From Archilochus colubris (Eukaryota; Chordata; Aves; Apodiformes; Trochilidae): 64,000 nucleotides of DNA. The notes beneath the pieces were generated by a model that saw nothing but the letters and a program-made list of their open reading frames with translations, was not told the DNA's origin and did not search any database. The translations under genes and the position numbers were made by a program. The DNA is taken from the NCBI GenBank assembly GCA_023079485.1, contig CM041083.1, forward strand, positions 158,356,552-158,420,551, in the 5' to 3' direction. Positions 35,867 to 48,427 of the stretch are shown here, piece by piece. Each line of letters begins with the position of its first letter. Positions within the stretch are counted from its first letter, which is position 1.

Positions 35867-38800
35867 CTATGGATCCTGGAGAGCTCTGGTTTCACCCTCC
35901 TGCTCTTCTGAACCAGTTTCCTGTGGTGCCTGACCCTCCACATGTTGGCTTTCTGAGGAGAGTGCAGGCACCTGCAATGGAAGTGCTGAAGTTAAGAGCT
36001 GGGGAGGAGCTACCTGCCTGACTGCTGCCTAACACAGAGACCCCTTGGATGAGTTTGCTCAGCTAAGCCGAGTCAGTTCCAGTGGGATCACCCCACCAAG
36101 TGTTATGGCTAACATGCATCAGCCTTATCAACCTGCACTTGTGCAGAGCTGCAGGCTGCTGGATGTCTTTGCTTGTCCCTGGGGCAGCAGGCCCACTTGC
36201 TGAGGGTGGAGGCTTTTCCTGTCATGCTTTTTGGGAACCTCACATACCTTTGATGTTTCTCCTTCTGCCTCTGGTTCAGCAGCCTCCTCCTCAAAGAGTT
36301 CCCTGTGGTTGTCAATGAGGAACTCCAGAAGCTGAATCACCTGCACAGAAAAAAGCAGTGGTTTCCAGGTTTCCAGGATCTGTCTGAAAATGCCATTCCC
36401 AGCCCTGAACACAAAGCTTCAGCTGTGAGGCTGCTCTGAGCAGCAGCTCCAACACAGCCTTTCCTGAAAAGGGGAGGCAGCCAGGTGCCTCTGAGCAGCC
36501 AAGCTCAGGTGTGCCCAGAAGCCTGGGGCTGCCTGGGGAACACAACGTACCTTCCCTGTCACCTGCAGCAGCACATCCAGGGGAAGGGTCTGCTCCTGGG
36601 GTGGGCTGAGGAGGCTTGGCCCCAGGCAGATGGCCAGGTGGCCAGCAGTCATGCGGGTGGTGTCTGCATTCCTGCTGATGTCTCCAAGCAGGGCCAGCAA
36701 GCTCCTGAGGAGCTGGAGGTTGGCCTCAGGCAACTTGCTGGCCACCCTGAGGGAGCAGGAACACAACATGACCAAAGGAAATGTTGTCAGCCACACAACT
36801 CTCCCAGCCTGATTTCAGCCAGGAGCAGCCAAGGGAAGGCTCCCTGGTCAGCCATGGGCTACAGCAGAGAGACCACCTCTGCTGAGATAGCCCTCCCTGC
36901 TCTTCTGCCAACATTCCCTGCCTGGAGCAGCCCCACTGCCTCTGGGAGTAGATGCCAGGAGAGAAAGGCTTCCCTGAGCCCCTTCTCCCCCACCCCCATC
37001 CCACAGCAGCAAGAGAAGAGGTGGCTGACAGAAAACACGGCTTTGGCCACGAGGCCATCGCTCTCCAGGCAAGTCCCAGGCTCTGCAGTCCCTGTGGAGG
37101 GAGCAGGCAGGCTGCTCGCCACACTCACTCCTTCAGTGCTGCCAGCCCCTCCTGCCTGCTGGTCTTCTGCAGGGCTCTCATCCACTCCTCATAGAGCTCT
37201 TCCTGAAGGAGCTTGGAGGGGATGTTGCGGAGGAAGTCCTGCAATGCCAAGGGCTGTGGCTGAGGCGGAGGCTTTGGCCATTGCTGCCCGGAGGGAGCAC
37301 AGGCAGCATCCCCAGTTCTCTGGCCGACTCTGAGCAGGCTCCCAGCTTTGGGCTGCAGCTCTGGCAGGTGCCCATCAGCAGCCACTGAGCCAGGAGCTGC
37401 TGGGCTCCATCTCAGCAGGGCTCACCTTCAAGATGGTAGCCAGCAGGTGAACAGGATGGCTCCCGAGGGGGACTTCTGCTCCGCTGTCGAGGGCCTTTCT
37501 CAGCTGGCGGCAGGCACGCTTTTCGGCCTCCAGCCGGAAGATCCCCTCCGTGGATGGCCCTTGCTGGTGCAGAAGAGCCAGCAGGTCCTGCAGCAGGGGA
37601 GAGAAGAGAAGAGAGGAGAGAGTTGCTGGGCTGGAGACAGGCCCTGGAGCAGGGGAACCTTCCTGAGGGGCAGGAGTGAGTGTGAACAGAGCTAGGCAGC
37701 TCTCCCTCTTTGAGAAAGAGATGGCTGGAGTGGGGACCGTGGGCCGGAGAAATCTTGGTACCCTCTGCTGGGGACATCACCTCTTCAGAGGAGCCAGAGG
37801 GGTGGATGGGGATCCTCTGGCCAGGCTTGCTCACCTGGATGGGCTGGGGCAGCGTGCCATCCTGGCTGCAGAGAGCTGCCAAGGGCTGCCCAAAGAGAGC
37901 AGCACTGCTGCCAGAGCCCCAGCCTGGGGCTGCCAGGCAGGCACTGCTGTCTTTGGGCGCCTCTGCAGCGGCCGAGGTCCCTCGCCGCCCAAAGAGCCGG
38001 GGCAGCCCCCACCTCCTCCTGCGGCTCCCGCCTGCTGCCAAGGGAAAGAGAGCAAAGAGCCCTGGAGGAGAAGCACTGGGAAGTGCTGATCCCAGAGCCC
38101 CCTCAGCCCTCTCCTCCCACCCTCCACCAAGGGCAGGGGAGAGGCAGCGTTTGGGAACAAGAAGAGAGCTGGGCAGCTCTCTGCTGCTGCTGCAAGGCTG
38201 TGGGGATGGGGCCGTGGAGAGAAGGGGCACCCTGCGTCTGTCTGTTCCAAACTCACCAGCCGCATGACCCTCTTCCCTTCCACTGCCAGAGGGCATGGGA
38301 GGTGGCTGCTGCTCTGCACCAGCCTGCAAGAAATGTGCTGTGCTCACTGAGCAGCTCCAGAGTAGAAAGGGCCATCAGGGAACTTCATCAGTCCCTGGCC
38401 CTGTGTGGGAGAGAGGTGGGGACAGCTGACATCCCTCCCCAACCCATCCGGACCTTTGCCTGCTCCTCCAGCAGCCTCTCCAGCCTGCTGGTGTTGAGTG
38501 TCTTCTCCTGGGCAAGGAGAAGAGAGCAGAAGGTAAGAAGCAATGCATCCAGAGCACTGGCGGGGGATGGAGCAGTTCCTGGGGAGAGAGGGGAGACAGG
38601 AGGGACACTCACAGCATTGAGGCCACTCAGCACCTTTAGCAGGAGGTTGATGGAGGGCAGCTGGGTCACCTTGGGTCCCTCTCCTTCTTCTGGTATACTG
38701 TGCGTGGGCAAGAGGCAGACCAAGAGCTGTGTGAGACACACCTTTTCCCTGTCCTGCCAGCCCAGGGAGCACTCCCAAGAAGCAGAGAGGTGGCACTCAG

Positions 38801-39847
38801 AAGTGGAGCGCAGAGCAGTGGCAGTGGTGAGGACGGGTCTGGGAGTCAGCTGGAGCCCCACAGCCACGTGAAGCAACTCAGCCAGCTCTGCCCACTCAAG
38901 AGCTGACCACAGGCATAGGGGCATCTGTCCCCAGAGCAGGGACCACTGTTTTGTCATGGTACAGCTGCAGGTGGAGCTTTCCCCCCAGGACGTGACCACG
39001 TCCACCCCAGGCTTCGCTGCCAGGCAGAGCTTACCCAAGGAAGGCGCTGACCCAGAGCTCCTTCAGCATCCAGGAGCTGCAGAAAGAAACAGCCCAAGTG
39101 TCCCACTGCACCTGCAGGCTGGGGGCAGGGGCAGGTGCAGGCACAGCCCTGTCCTGCGGGGAAGGCCACAGAGGCAGGACAAAGCCCCGTGGGGCAGGAC
39201 ATGTCAGCCAGACTCACGGGAAGGTGACGATGCAGGAGCCATGGGACCAGGTGAGGACAAGGGAGTTGCTGTTCTTCCCTTCTTCCTCTTGAGCTCCATC
39301 CCCGGCCGCCCCTGTGCTGTCGCACAGCACCTGGAGCTGGTCCAGGGCCAGGACGAGCTTGGGGCGCGGGGCTCCGCCACGTCTGTAAAGAAGAGTGACA
39401 GTGACCCAGAGTCAGCCCAGCCCAGGGGCTCCCCTCTGGCATCCTCCTGCCACGGGCATGGCCATGAGCGCATCCCCCAGCAGGGTGCCAGTGGCCCCAT
39501 GGCTGCTCCTTGGCTGTCCCTGCCCTTGTGCCCTGTGCCAGGAGCAGGGCTTGGGAGCAAATGCAGATGGGCTCCAGGAGCCTTACTTGGGCTTGGCGAT
39601 GATCAAAACATCGCTCAAGAGGAAGAGGTCCCTTTCCCTCGTCTCACGGCCCAGGGTCACCCTCATGCGCTGGCGGAGCAGCACCTCGAGGGAGCGGATG
39701 GGCACGCGCTCCCGCTTGCTCCTGCAGAGCAGACGGTGTCGGGCATGAGGGAGGCGGCTGCTGCGGGGCCCCAAGGGCTGTGCCAGTGTCTTCCCAGGTC
39801 ACAGGGGGAGCCTACCTGGAGCCATGGCTGCAGTTCAGCTGTCCCAT
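35867..39847 (-). CDS. ARHGAP20/TAGAP-like Rho GTPase-activating protein, copy B (13 exons)
   Basis: Same role and domain order as copy A. Exons (minus strand): 39847-39816, 39721-39587, 39382-39218, 39076-39035, 38697-38613, 38507-38454, 38323-38257, 38031-37835, 37587-37426, 37238-37129, 36746-36551, 36340-36248, 35971-35867. Lengths equal those of copy A except exon 12 (93 rather than 96) and exon 13 (105, reading on to a later TAG). All phases join: 1,443 bp, 480 residues. The arginine finger R277 is kept (EGIFRLEAEK). Exons 1, 4 and 6 are identical to copy A. Copy A has a TGA where B continues with SEEQEGETRALQDP. No premature stop or broken splice site is seen, so both copies could be functional. 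It points towards KCTD12, convergent with copy A. Confidence 0.88.
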
Positions 39848-40074
39848 CCTAAAAGCGTTGGGAAAAGCCTCGCCTGGGACACACTGGTGGGCTGAGGGCA
39901 GTGCCCAATGGCCCAAGCGAGGCTGCCAGGGGGGTCGCAATGCCACAGAGAGCTGCTGGGCAAGAGCGTGGCTCTCCCCGATGCTGCTCCCTGCCTGCAC
40001 AACACTCTCTCTGCAGGCACTGTGCCTGTTGCCAGGGGTGTCACCACTGGGACCCCAACGGCTCAACAGAGCCC

Positions 40075-40400
40075 TTGGAAGAACCATGGAACCGTGGAAC
40101 CATGGAATGCACTGGGTTGGAAGGGACCTTTAAAGGTGACATAGTCCAATCACCCTGCACTGATCAGGGACAGCTTTAGACTGATCAGTTTTAGAACCAT
40201 GTTGGCTGGAAAAAGACTTTGAGGATCATCAAGTCCAACTGGCTTCATCCAGCCCAGTGGCCAGTCTTGCACTAACCCATGTCTCTGAGCACCAGGAACA
40301 GGCATTTCAAATACGTCCAGATATGACTGCGTCACGTGCCTGGGAACCCTTTTCCAGTGTCTGAAATATCTTTTGGTGAAAAATGCTTCCTAGGAGCACA
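40075..40400 (-). mobile_element. CR1 3' fragment upstream of RhoGAP copy B
   Basis: This is the arm B counterpart of the fragment at 3590-3905, in the same position relative to the gene. Confidence 0.8.
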
Positions 40401-40970
40401 TAAAAAAAACCTGTGGCATAACTTGAGGCCATCTCCCTCTTGTTCTCCAACTTATTACTGCAGAAATATATGTTAAGGGTCTATACTGGACCTAAAAAAT
40501 AGTCTTCTTTTAGAAACAATGTTTTATTGCAGATTTTAATTTTCTCCATTCTCTTACGTCTGCTTTTATCCACCTCAGAAGTGACTAGTTACTTAGGACT
40601 TGCTTATGTTTGAGATTGCAGGATATCTTTCTGTTGAAAAGGAACTGGAGCATCCCTTTGTCTGTCAAATTCCACACTACATTCTCATTTCCAAAATGCT
40701 TGCAGTTTTCCTTTACTTACTAATGAAAATTTTTGTGTATTGCTCCCCTGCAGGTGCTGGGACCCTGTATCAATCTGAAGGGGTGTGGCCCAGCATTACT
40801 TTGTGCAGTTGAGCTAAAAATCTGTGCCAAATTGTATCACAACCCAGGAATGGGTATAGCGGGGCTGACTGACCCTGCAGATATTGTCTGCAGGTGGTTG
40901 TGACCAACAGGAAGCAAATGAGAAAAAGATAGGTAGCTGATATTTCTAATCTTTAACATTTCAACAAATA

Positions 40971-43029
40971 AGACTAGACGTATGTGGGGAAGCAGGTAAG
41001 CCTAGACCCTTGTTGAAGAAAATTTGCACTTCAAATTTCAGGTTCATATGCTTCAAGATTGGTGGTTTTTTGTTTCTTTTTAGAATGGCAGGAGATTTAA
41101 ACTTGTCCAAAAATTATATTTAGACCTCTCCTCCCCCAGATGTGATCCTTACTGTCTGGTAATAAACTAAAATGGTGGCTGAATCTGCTGATTGCTTGCT
41201 CTTTTTCTTGAGAATCTATTAGACAGGAAGAGATTCCCCTTTTTAAAGAGATTGGCTGGTATTGTAAGAAGTTCTGACAACCCTACAGTAATATTGCATC
41301 ACTCTTCATTTCAAGAATACCATTTTTGTATTTATCCTGGAAAGTAATTTCCTGGGGAGAAAAGCTAGGCCTGCTTCAGATTTGTTCTGTGGTAACAAAT
41401 AAATGCAGGATGCTACAAAATTCATTATTATAACAAGTTCTCTACTGATGACTGTGTGCAATATTTGTGGAAAACTTTTTTGAGTGATAGAATGGTCTGG
41501 GGAAACTGACAAGTGTCTACCTCCTATCGATCTTCTGTTACACTCATAAACCTTCACTAATTAACATTCTGGTGACCCAGGTAACTGATCATATATACAT
41601 TTAATGTCTGTTTGAAGGAATAAATCACTTAAAAATGCAATTAAATACTTCTGCTTCAGCGTGGACCTTTAAAATCAGCTGGAAATAATGAACTTCAGGA
41701 TGATTTATTGAAGAGATTGCTCTTTCAGCTAGATTTTGAATAATCTACATGACCTCTTCTGAAGAATATTGATCACTGCAGTTGGAATGGAGACAGGATG
41801 AGCTAAGACAGTGTTATTCACTTTTGCTACCACCCAACAGACATTCTGCCTCAGTACATCTTTGCGTATGTGATTTATTTGCACTGGCATATATCTAATT
41901 AGGCAGTCATAGTTTGAATGTCATCTTTCTGAATACAAGGGGTTTATAACAGGTAAGCCCTCACAGATCAGATCCTTCCATCTTCTGCAGCACATAATAC
42001 TGAAACTTAAATCGTTTGTTGGTTGTCAGATTTTCTGATGAAATTGTAACACCACAGGACATTAAGAATGCATGTAAGGTACTACTGGTTTCCAGTTAGC
42101 AAATATAATGTCTACAAGCTGTGAGTGCTGTAGGTGTAATAATCTCCTTTCTCTGGGAAACAATCATTTGTTGATTAACTTGGATGTAAATAGCATCATA
42201 AATTTGAATCCACATAACAAAGGATGTTCTCTGTACCACTTGTTGACTTCACAGGTTCTTGTTGGACAAATAGGCCAACCTTCTCTTCTGGCAAACAGTA
42301 GAAAACTGTTGCCATTGCCTTAGAAGAGCTGACTGCCTTGCTCAGATTGTGATCTTTGACTTTTTAAGGGTTTTGGCCAGTCTGAGCATTATCCTTAGAC
42401 TGTGGAAGGTTTATTCATCTCCAGTTCTTCCTGGAACGTACTTTTAGCCTTAAAAATAATCTGTGTCACAATGGAAGGAACTAAGCATTACATTTCCTCT
42501 ATAATTCTTCTGAGGATCCAAATTGTTTTATGTTGTTTGATTTCATGTTCCCATTGTCAGCCTCCTCACGTTTCATTTCCATTGTACAGGAAGGATAACA
42601 ATCTAAGACAAGTAAGTTAGTTGCAGAAAAGATCCCATCAGTTGTGCATGATGGTCCCTTCCTTGGAATTGAGAAACTCTGCTTTCCTTCCAAGTCACAC
42701 ATATGTCTCTCATAATACATGTCAGATAAGGATCTCCACTGTAGCTGATGTCTTCGCTTAAGCTCAGAAGAGGGAATCTCTGGAATGCCAGCTAGCAGGA
42801 CCCCATCCTGAAGGGTCCCTTGTTGCACTTATTACTGTATATTCTGTCAGAGATGAAAAAATAACTTTAGCCTTTCTATTATTAAGAGCTGGAATGACAA
42901 ATTAACAGCAAAATGAGCGTGAGTTAGGAATAGCTTTCTGCTCGAGCAAAGCTGAGCTGTCTACACACTGCAGTGCATGTGTTTTTAAACCTCTTTTGCT
43001 TGCTTTACTACATGAGCACTGGCACAGTT
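40971..43029. other. Intergenic DNA, nothing recognised
   Basis: AT-rich unique-looking sequence beyond arm B. Open frames do not exceed about 110 codons and resemble nothing known. Confidence 0.6.
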
Positions 43030-43395
43030 TTATCTCTGCCATATAATAAAACCTTTATGGTGAAGAAGTTTTGTCTAAAAGCCAGTCGAAACCTCCGCTG
43101 GTGTAATTTGGGCCTATTTCCTCTTTTTCTTCCACTTGTTACTTTGGACATGAGGCCAACACCCACCCCATTGCAACCTCTTTTCAGGGAGTGTTAGAGA
43201 CTGATGAGGTCTCTCCTCAGCCTCCTTTTCTCCAGGGAAAACATCCCTAGTTCCCTCAGACTCTTGTCATGAGACTTGTGCTCTTAACCTTTCACCAGCT
43301 TTCTTGTCCTTCTTTGGACACTCTTCAGCATCTCGGTGTCCTTTTTGTAGCAAGGAGCCCAAATCTGAACATAGGTTTTGAGGTGCTAATGTGTT
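43030..43395 (-). mobile_element. CR1 LINE fragment, minus strand
   Basis: The reverse complement reads like the last part of CR1 ORF2 (for example the stretch with CCTCAGCCTCCTTTTCTCCA in plus orientation). It is old, with frameshifts. Confidence 0.85.
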
Positions 43396-46300
43396 AGTGT
43401 TAATGTAGTAGACACAATCATCTGACACCACCAAATCCCCAAGAAAACAGAGGCAGGATTTTTTTTTCATCTGGACTAGGCCCTTTATTTTTATACCTGT
43501 AGATGGTATGGCAGGCCATATTTAGCACATACTTTTGACATCTCTACTAAAATCTCCTTGACATTTCAAACATATCTTTAAATTGTTTTGGGTTATGGAA
43601 AATGGCTGAGTGCTGGGCAGTGGCAAGGAGAGCACTTGAATAAACATGGAACCTTTTGTCTGACCCAGAGCCACAGTTCTCCTGCTCTTTATGCATCTGA
43701 GGCTTGTTAGTCTGGAGCTAACACCTGCTATAACAAGATGCCTTCTTTCCAGGTCAGTTCAGCCCATGCTCAGCTTTGCAGATCCAGCATATGGCTATGT
43801 TGTCTTTTCTTACACCCTTGCATACCTTAAGACTTAAGAAAAAAAGGGAATTTATAAATAATTTTCAGTTGATTTGACTTAGCAGTATTCAAGTCTCCAC
43901 ACAGAAGAAAAATATCCCATCCTTCCCAAAACTGAGTAACGGATTTCTAGGAGACCTCGAAGCTATGAGATCCTATTTTCTCTCCGCAGGTTGTCTTGTG
44001 CTCTCTGGGGGAATCTTCCAAGGAGCTTGGCTCTCACTGCCACAAAGCATGTCACCAGGGTCCTGTTCATCTTGTCTCCTAGCTCACTGCATAGAAAAAA
44101 GGGCAAACCATCACAACTGAAGGCCACAGAGGAGCACCAGGCTCCACTTTCTCCAATGTGCCAGTGCAGAGGATGCTACAGTGGGTATGGAAGGAAGGCA
44201 TCCATGGAGGCTCTCACTTTGGAAATTATGCTTGGATCCAGGCTACGTGGAGGGAGACCACAGCTCCATCCCTGACACTGTGCTCTTTCTCAAAGTTTTG
44301 GGGCAGCTGGCTGAGTCTGTGGGAGCAGCACAGGTTTACCTCTCCCTCACCTGCCAGGCCCAGGTGCAGTGGGCAAAGCTACAGTCCTCTGCATCCCGTG
44401 GGTTTCACCACCCCATCCAGGTACAGGTTGGCAGACACCAGCACAGTGGCTTAGTTGGGTGTGCACAGTACAGAAAAAAACAGCCTTGGGTACACTTCTG
44501 GAAAGAGAGTTTCATGGCCAGCACTGAGTGACCAGGAGCATCCGTGTTGGAGTGTTGCATGGCTGGGGCACTCACCCGGGTACCCTCAAACCTGCGTGAA
44601 CTTCAGCCAGGGCAAGAGGATTTTCAAGAGAAGCTTTTTTCTTAGAAGTCCACCCCAGTGACAGGAAATGTCCTTCAACTTACACATTGTGCTTTTTGAA
44701 ATGTTTTTATTTAAATACACATTTTCTCTCATGGATGTTCAGTTTCCAAGTTTCATTTATCTTGAAGTATATTTTCCTCCATATGCTTACCATCAACTGA
44801 AGAACCAGAGCTGATGAGCTGCTCAGAAATGTTTTGTCATTCAGCGAAAAGTTTTTTTTTCTTTGCAGCTAGATGTTTTTATATTTAACTTGCATCCCTT
44901 CTGAGAAGAGATGAGTATTCACTGTTAGTACTCTTATTTCATACTTGCATAATAGCTATTCATTTGCTCGACAGCTGAATTTTCCCATTAAGGATTTCCA
45001 AGCTTCAAATAAAAGGATCTGGATTTGCAATTGCAATTTGATGAAAACTTGCCCTGCATATAATTAGTACAGAATAGTGCACGATTCCATCACCTTCCCT
45101 ATGATGGAAGCCCTGGCTTATATTGTGCAGAGCACTCTCATTTGATCTAGACAAAACTGACTCAATTTAGCAACTAAGTCTCACTAAAGAGCTCTATGCA
45201 ATATGATAAAGTGTTTGGTAAGTGCAAGGATAAACAGAGATCTTACTACAGAAAGCTATTAGATAAATTTGCAAATGGAGTTGTCTGTTTACATTTTTAA
45301 AAAACCTCATGCAATTCTATAGTTCAATGATCCATACAGATGCATTTCATAATTATATTAAGCTTCAGAATACATTTTGGATTTTACTCTGTGAGATTTT
45401 TATCAATGAAAAGTGAAAGCAGAAAAAAATTCCGACTTGGTTGCATTAAGCATAATTCAAGATAGGTTTAAGACTCATTATTTTTTGGCTCTTGAAAAAT
45501 CAATAAACATAACTGTCAATTTGCATCATGATACTCTAGAAAAGCATGGGAGTAAGAAGAAACTTATAAAACTTACCTCTGTGATTTAGGATTATCATGA
45601 TGTATGCAGTCATTTAACAGTCTTTTTTTCTGTCATTATTTTTTGTCTTTTAGAACCAAATACAGTTTGTGTTCCATTCTAAATGCTGGTTTGTTAATGA
45701 CGTGGTTGTTTGGAAAATAACACCTGAGAGAAACTTGCAGAAGCCTTCAGTTCCTCCTTCATTCTGAAGAAAACCAGAGTTATTTACATTTTTCTAACCA
45801 TGATGTCGGATCTATGGTTTTGACCAGCTCAGTTGTACTGCATAGGTAAACAGTTTCATTTAGATTTATTATCTGCCCATGGATGTCTGAAATCCTACAG
45901 AATTTACATCACATAAATGGCAGGAGTTCATTCTCACATTAAACAGGTCTGGGGCTGCTTTTATATTGCAGCATAGACATAAGACATTGACAACGTGTGG
46001 TGGGAGATGCTTGTCCATGGCCAGAGGGGAAGGTGACTGGGTAAAACACAAAGAACTACAGGATCAGACATGAGACATCGCTCAACATCACAAGAAACAG
46101 GCTGTGAACCTGCCAAAAGTGATCAACAGTGCCACAAGAGGTGTCTGGGTCTCTCAGGGGCTGAGGGATGTTATGGGTAACCCTATTTGTGACACCAGGT
46201 AAGGCAGAGATGACCTAGGTAACAGCACCAGAAATGCCATGTCTGGTACAGAGGTAGCAAAACTGGGGCCAGTGGGGGAAGAGCAATTGGTGGGAAGCTG

Positions 46301-46489
46301 CTTGTTTCAGAGGGAACAAAGGGAAAAAGAAATGGGAGAAAGGGAATTAAAAAAGAGAAGAAAAACCCCTAAGAATATGGGAGTGGCTTGGCTCTGCTTT
46401 GCATCTGACCAGCACCTGAACACCATCTGAACTCCTAAGTATTTTTTCTGTGCTCTCTGTGCTCTCCTGGTGGGATGCCAGTGAGCTTC
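43396..46489. other. Intergenic DNA, nothing recognised
   Basis: No coding or RNA gene signal. 43990-44660 is less AT-rich and has overlapping open frames of about 100 codons without any recognisable domain. 44700-45700 is AT-rich and free of recognised repeats. Confidence 0.55.
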
Positions 46490-46780
46490 AACCCAAACTG
46501 GAAGGGCAGCTACAGAGATGGCTATTCCTATTTACAAGGAGTCACATGGACAAGAAGAGGGGCAATAGGCACAAGTTGCTCCTGGAGAGATTCCAGTTGA
46601 ACACAAGAGGAAAATTTTTCACTGTAAGGACAGACAGACATTGGAATGGTCTCCCAGAGGAAGAGGCTTTGGAAAGTTTTAAGTCGAGCTTGGCTGGGTG
46701 CTGAGACATACAAAGAATAATATTGGATGGGTAGGATCAGATGATCCTTGAGATCCCTTCCAACTAGACGTTCTATGAAC
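46490..46780 (+). mobile_element. CR1 LINE 3' fragment
   Basis: Contains the end of ORF2 and the 3' end (GAGATCCCTTCCAACTAGAC, then TTCTATGAAC). The reading frame is broken. Confidence 0.88.
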
Positions 46781-46904
46781 TAGCTAGTGAACAGGACAAG
46801 AGATCTTAGGGCTAGGTAGTAGAAAGGCTGTAAAAAATTGGAGAGACTGGTGACTGGGGACCAGATACCAGAGGGGCTACAGGCTTATGCCAGCTACTGT
46901 AGAG

Positions 46905-46905
<1 letters not shown>

Positions 46906-46957
<52 letters not shown>

Positions 46958-46960
46958 TGT
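46906..46960. repeat. (GT)n microsatellite
   Basis: An almost uninterrupted GT dinucleotide repeat of about 55 bases with one A substitution near its end. Confidence 0.97.
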
Positions 46961-47901
46961 ATTCCTTTTGGGAATACACATTTACCCTCATGTCCACACA
47001 AATAGAAAACACCTGGGTCCCAAAGCTGCTGGTTTTGCTTCCCCTTGGTTGAGACTGCACACACAGCAGTTGTGCTGATTCACATAACCTTTTGCTTCCC
47101 TCTTCCTTATTTTCTCATGATCCAACTTAGTATGATAATTCAAAATAAATTCTGCATCTTCATATAGGATTTTACTCTCAATGCTGTGTAGGCAGTGTCT
47201 GCAGTCTGAAATTTATTGTAGCTGTGCCTGTGTTGCTGCTAGGAGTGCAGGCCTATGGGGAATATGTTAAAGTGTAGGATACACAATGTCCCAAGTACTT
47301 GTACCTGTGCCTCTATATAACCTTTCTTCAGAAAATTTTAGAGGTCGTGTTGAACTATTTTAATTTAATTTTTTTTATGAGATACACTAAATAGTGTGCA
47401 GACACATTCAGTGCTATAGAATTTCCATGCCCTCAAAAATTACTGAGTGTACTAGTTTTATTGCTTTTCTTTTTTTTAAATAGCTGTTTAAATAGCTCCA
47501 TATCACTGAGATCTTTCTCACAAGGATGCTACTAGCTCTTATTTCAGTTGTTACTATTTAAAATCTGTTATTTATTAAAAAAGTAAAGGAGAAACGTTCT
47601 GTGGGACACCACTGGTCTATTTCCACAACTGCTAGTGATGACCAAATTATGTGTGTAAGGCATTACAAGCCACAGGACTAATCTTAGCTTCTATGGAAGT
47701 AAAACAATACTTTGAGAGTCAATATTTGATGAAACAGCACGTAAGTCTAGAAAACTGTTTTTTAGAAAATGATGAAAAATTTATGGTGATTAATCTGGTG
47801 GGTTTTTTTTTGAATGATAATGTAAAGACATTTTCAGCATTATCTTTAGGACTGTACTGGTTTTGTAAATCCAATTGTGACTTGCAGGAGTTATGAAAAT
47901 C
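46961..47901. other. Intergenic DNA, nothing recognised
   Basis: AT-rich, with no open frame or RNA gene that I can support. Confidence 0.55.
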
Positions 47902-48427
47902 GTAGAATCAGAGTATCATAAAATGGCCAAGGTTGGAAGGGACCTTAGAGATCATCTAGTTCCATCCTCTCTGCATGGGCATGGACACCTCCCACCAGAC
48001 CAGGTTGCTCAAGGCCCCATCCAACCTGGCCTTGAACACTTCCAGGGAGGGGAAGCCACAACTTCTTTGGGCAACCTGTTTTAGCATCTCAGTACCCTCA
48101 CAGGAAAGAATTTCTTCCCAGTATCTAACCTAAGTCTCTCCTTAAAGTCTTAAACCATTTCCCCTTGTCCCATGTCCTCTTTACCTGTGTAAAAAGCCCT
48201 ACCCCAGCTTTCTTGTAGCTTTCCAATATCTTCAGATATTGGAAGGTTGCTATGAGGTCACCTTGGAGCCTCCTCGTCTCCAAGCTGAACAACCCCAACC
48301 CCAGCCCTCAGTCTGTCTTCATAGGGAGGTGCTCCAGCCCTCTGATCATTTTAGTGGCTCTCCTCTGGATGTGCTCAAGGAGTGCTATGTCCTTCTTATG
48401 TTGGGCACTCCAGAACTGATCACAGCA
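47902..48427 (-). mobile_element. CR1 LINE 3' fragment, minus strand
   Basis: Starts with the CR1 3' end in reverse (GGTTGGAAGGGACCTTAGAG) and continues through the C-terminal ORF2 region. About 525 bases are retained, with frameshifts. Confidence 0.93.

Larger units (their letters stand above)
29125..40970 (-). repeat. Inverted repeat arm B (pairs with 3010-11285)
   Basis: Its reverse complement matches arm A through the anchors listed there. It is longer than arm A by about 3.6 kb, explained mainly by the LTR-type insertion at 30067-31078 and the block at about 31510-34330, both absent from arm A. The RhoGAP gene region is about 95% identical between arms. Confidence 0.93.

Noticed and set aside
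43990..44660. Possible gene in a less AT-rich stretch with several open frames near 100 codons
   Set aside because: The frames overlap each other, none has a domain and no consistent exon structure joins them.
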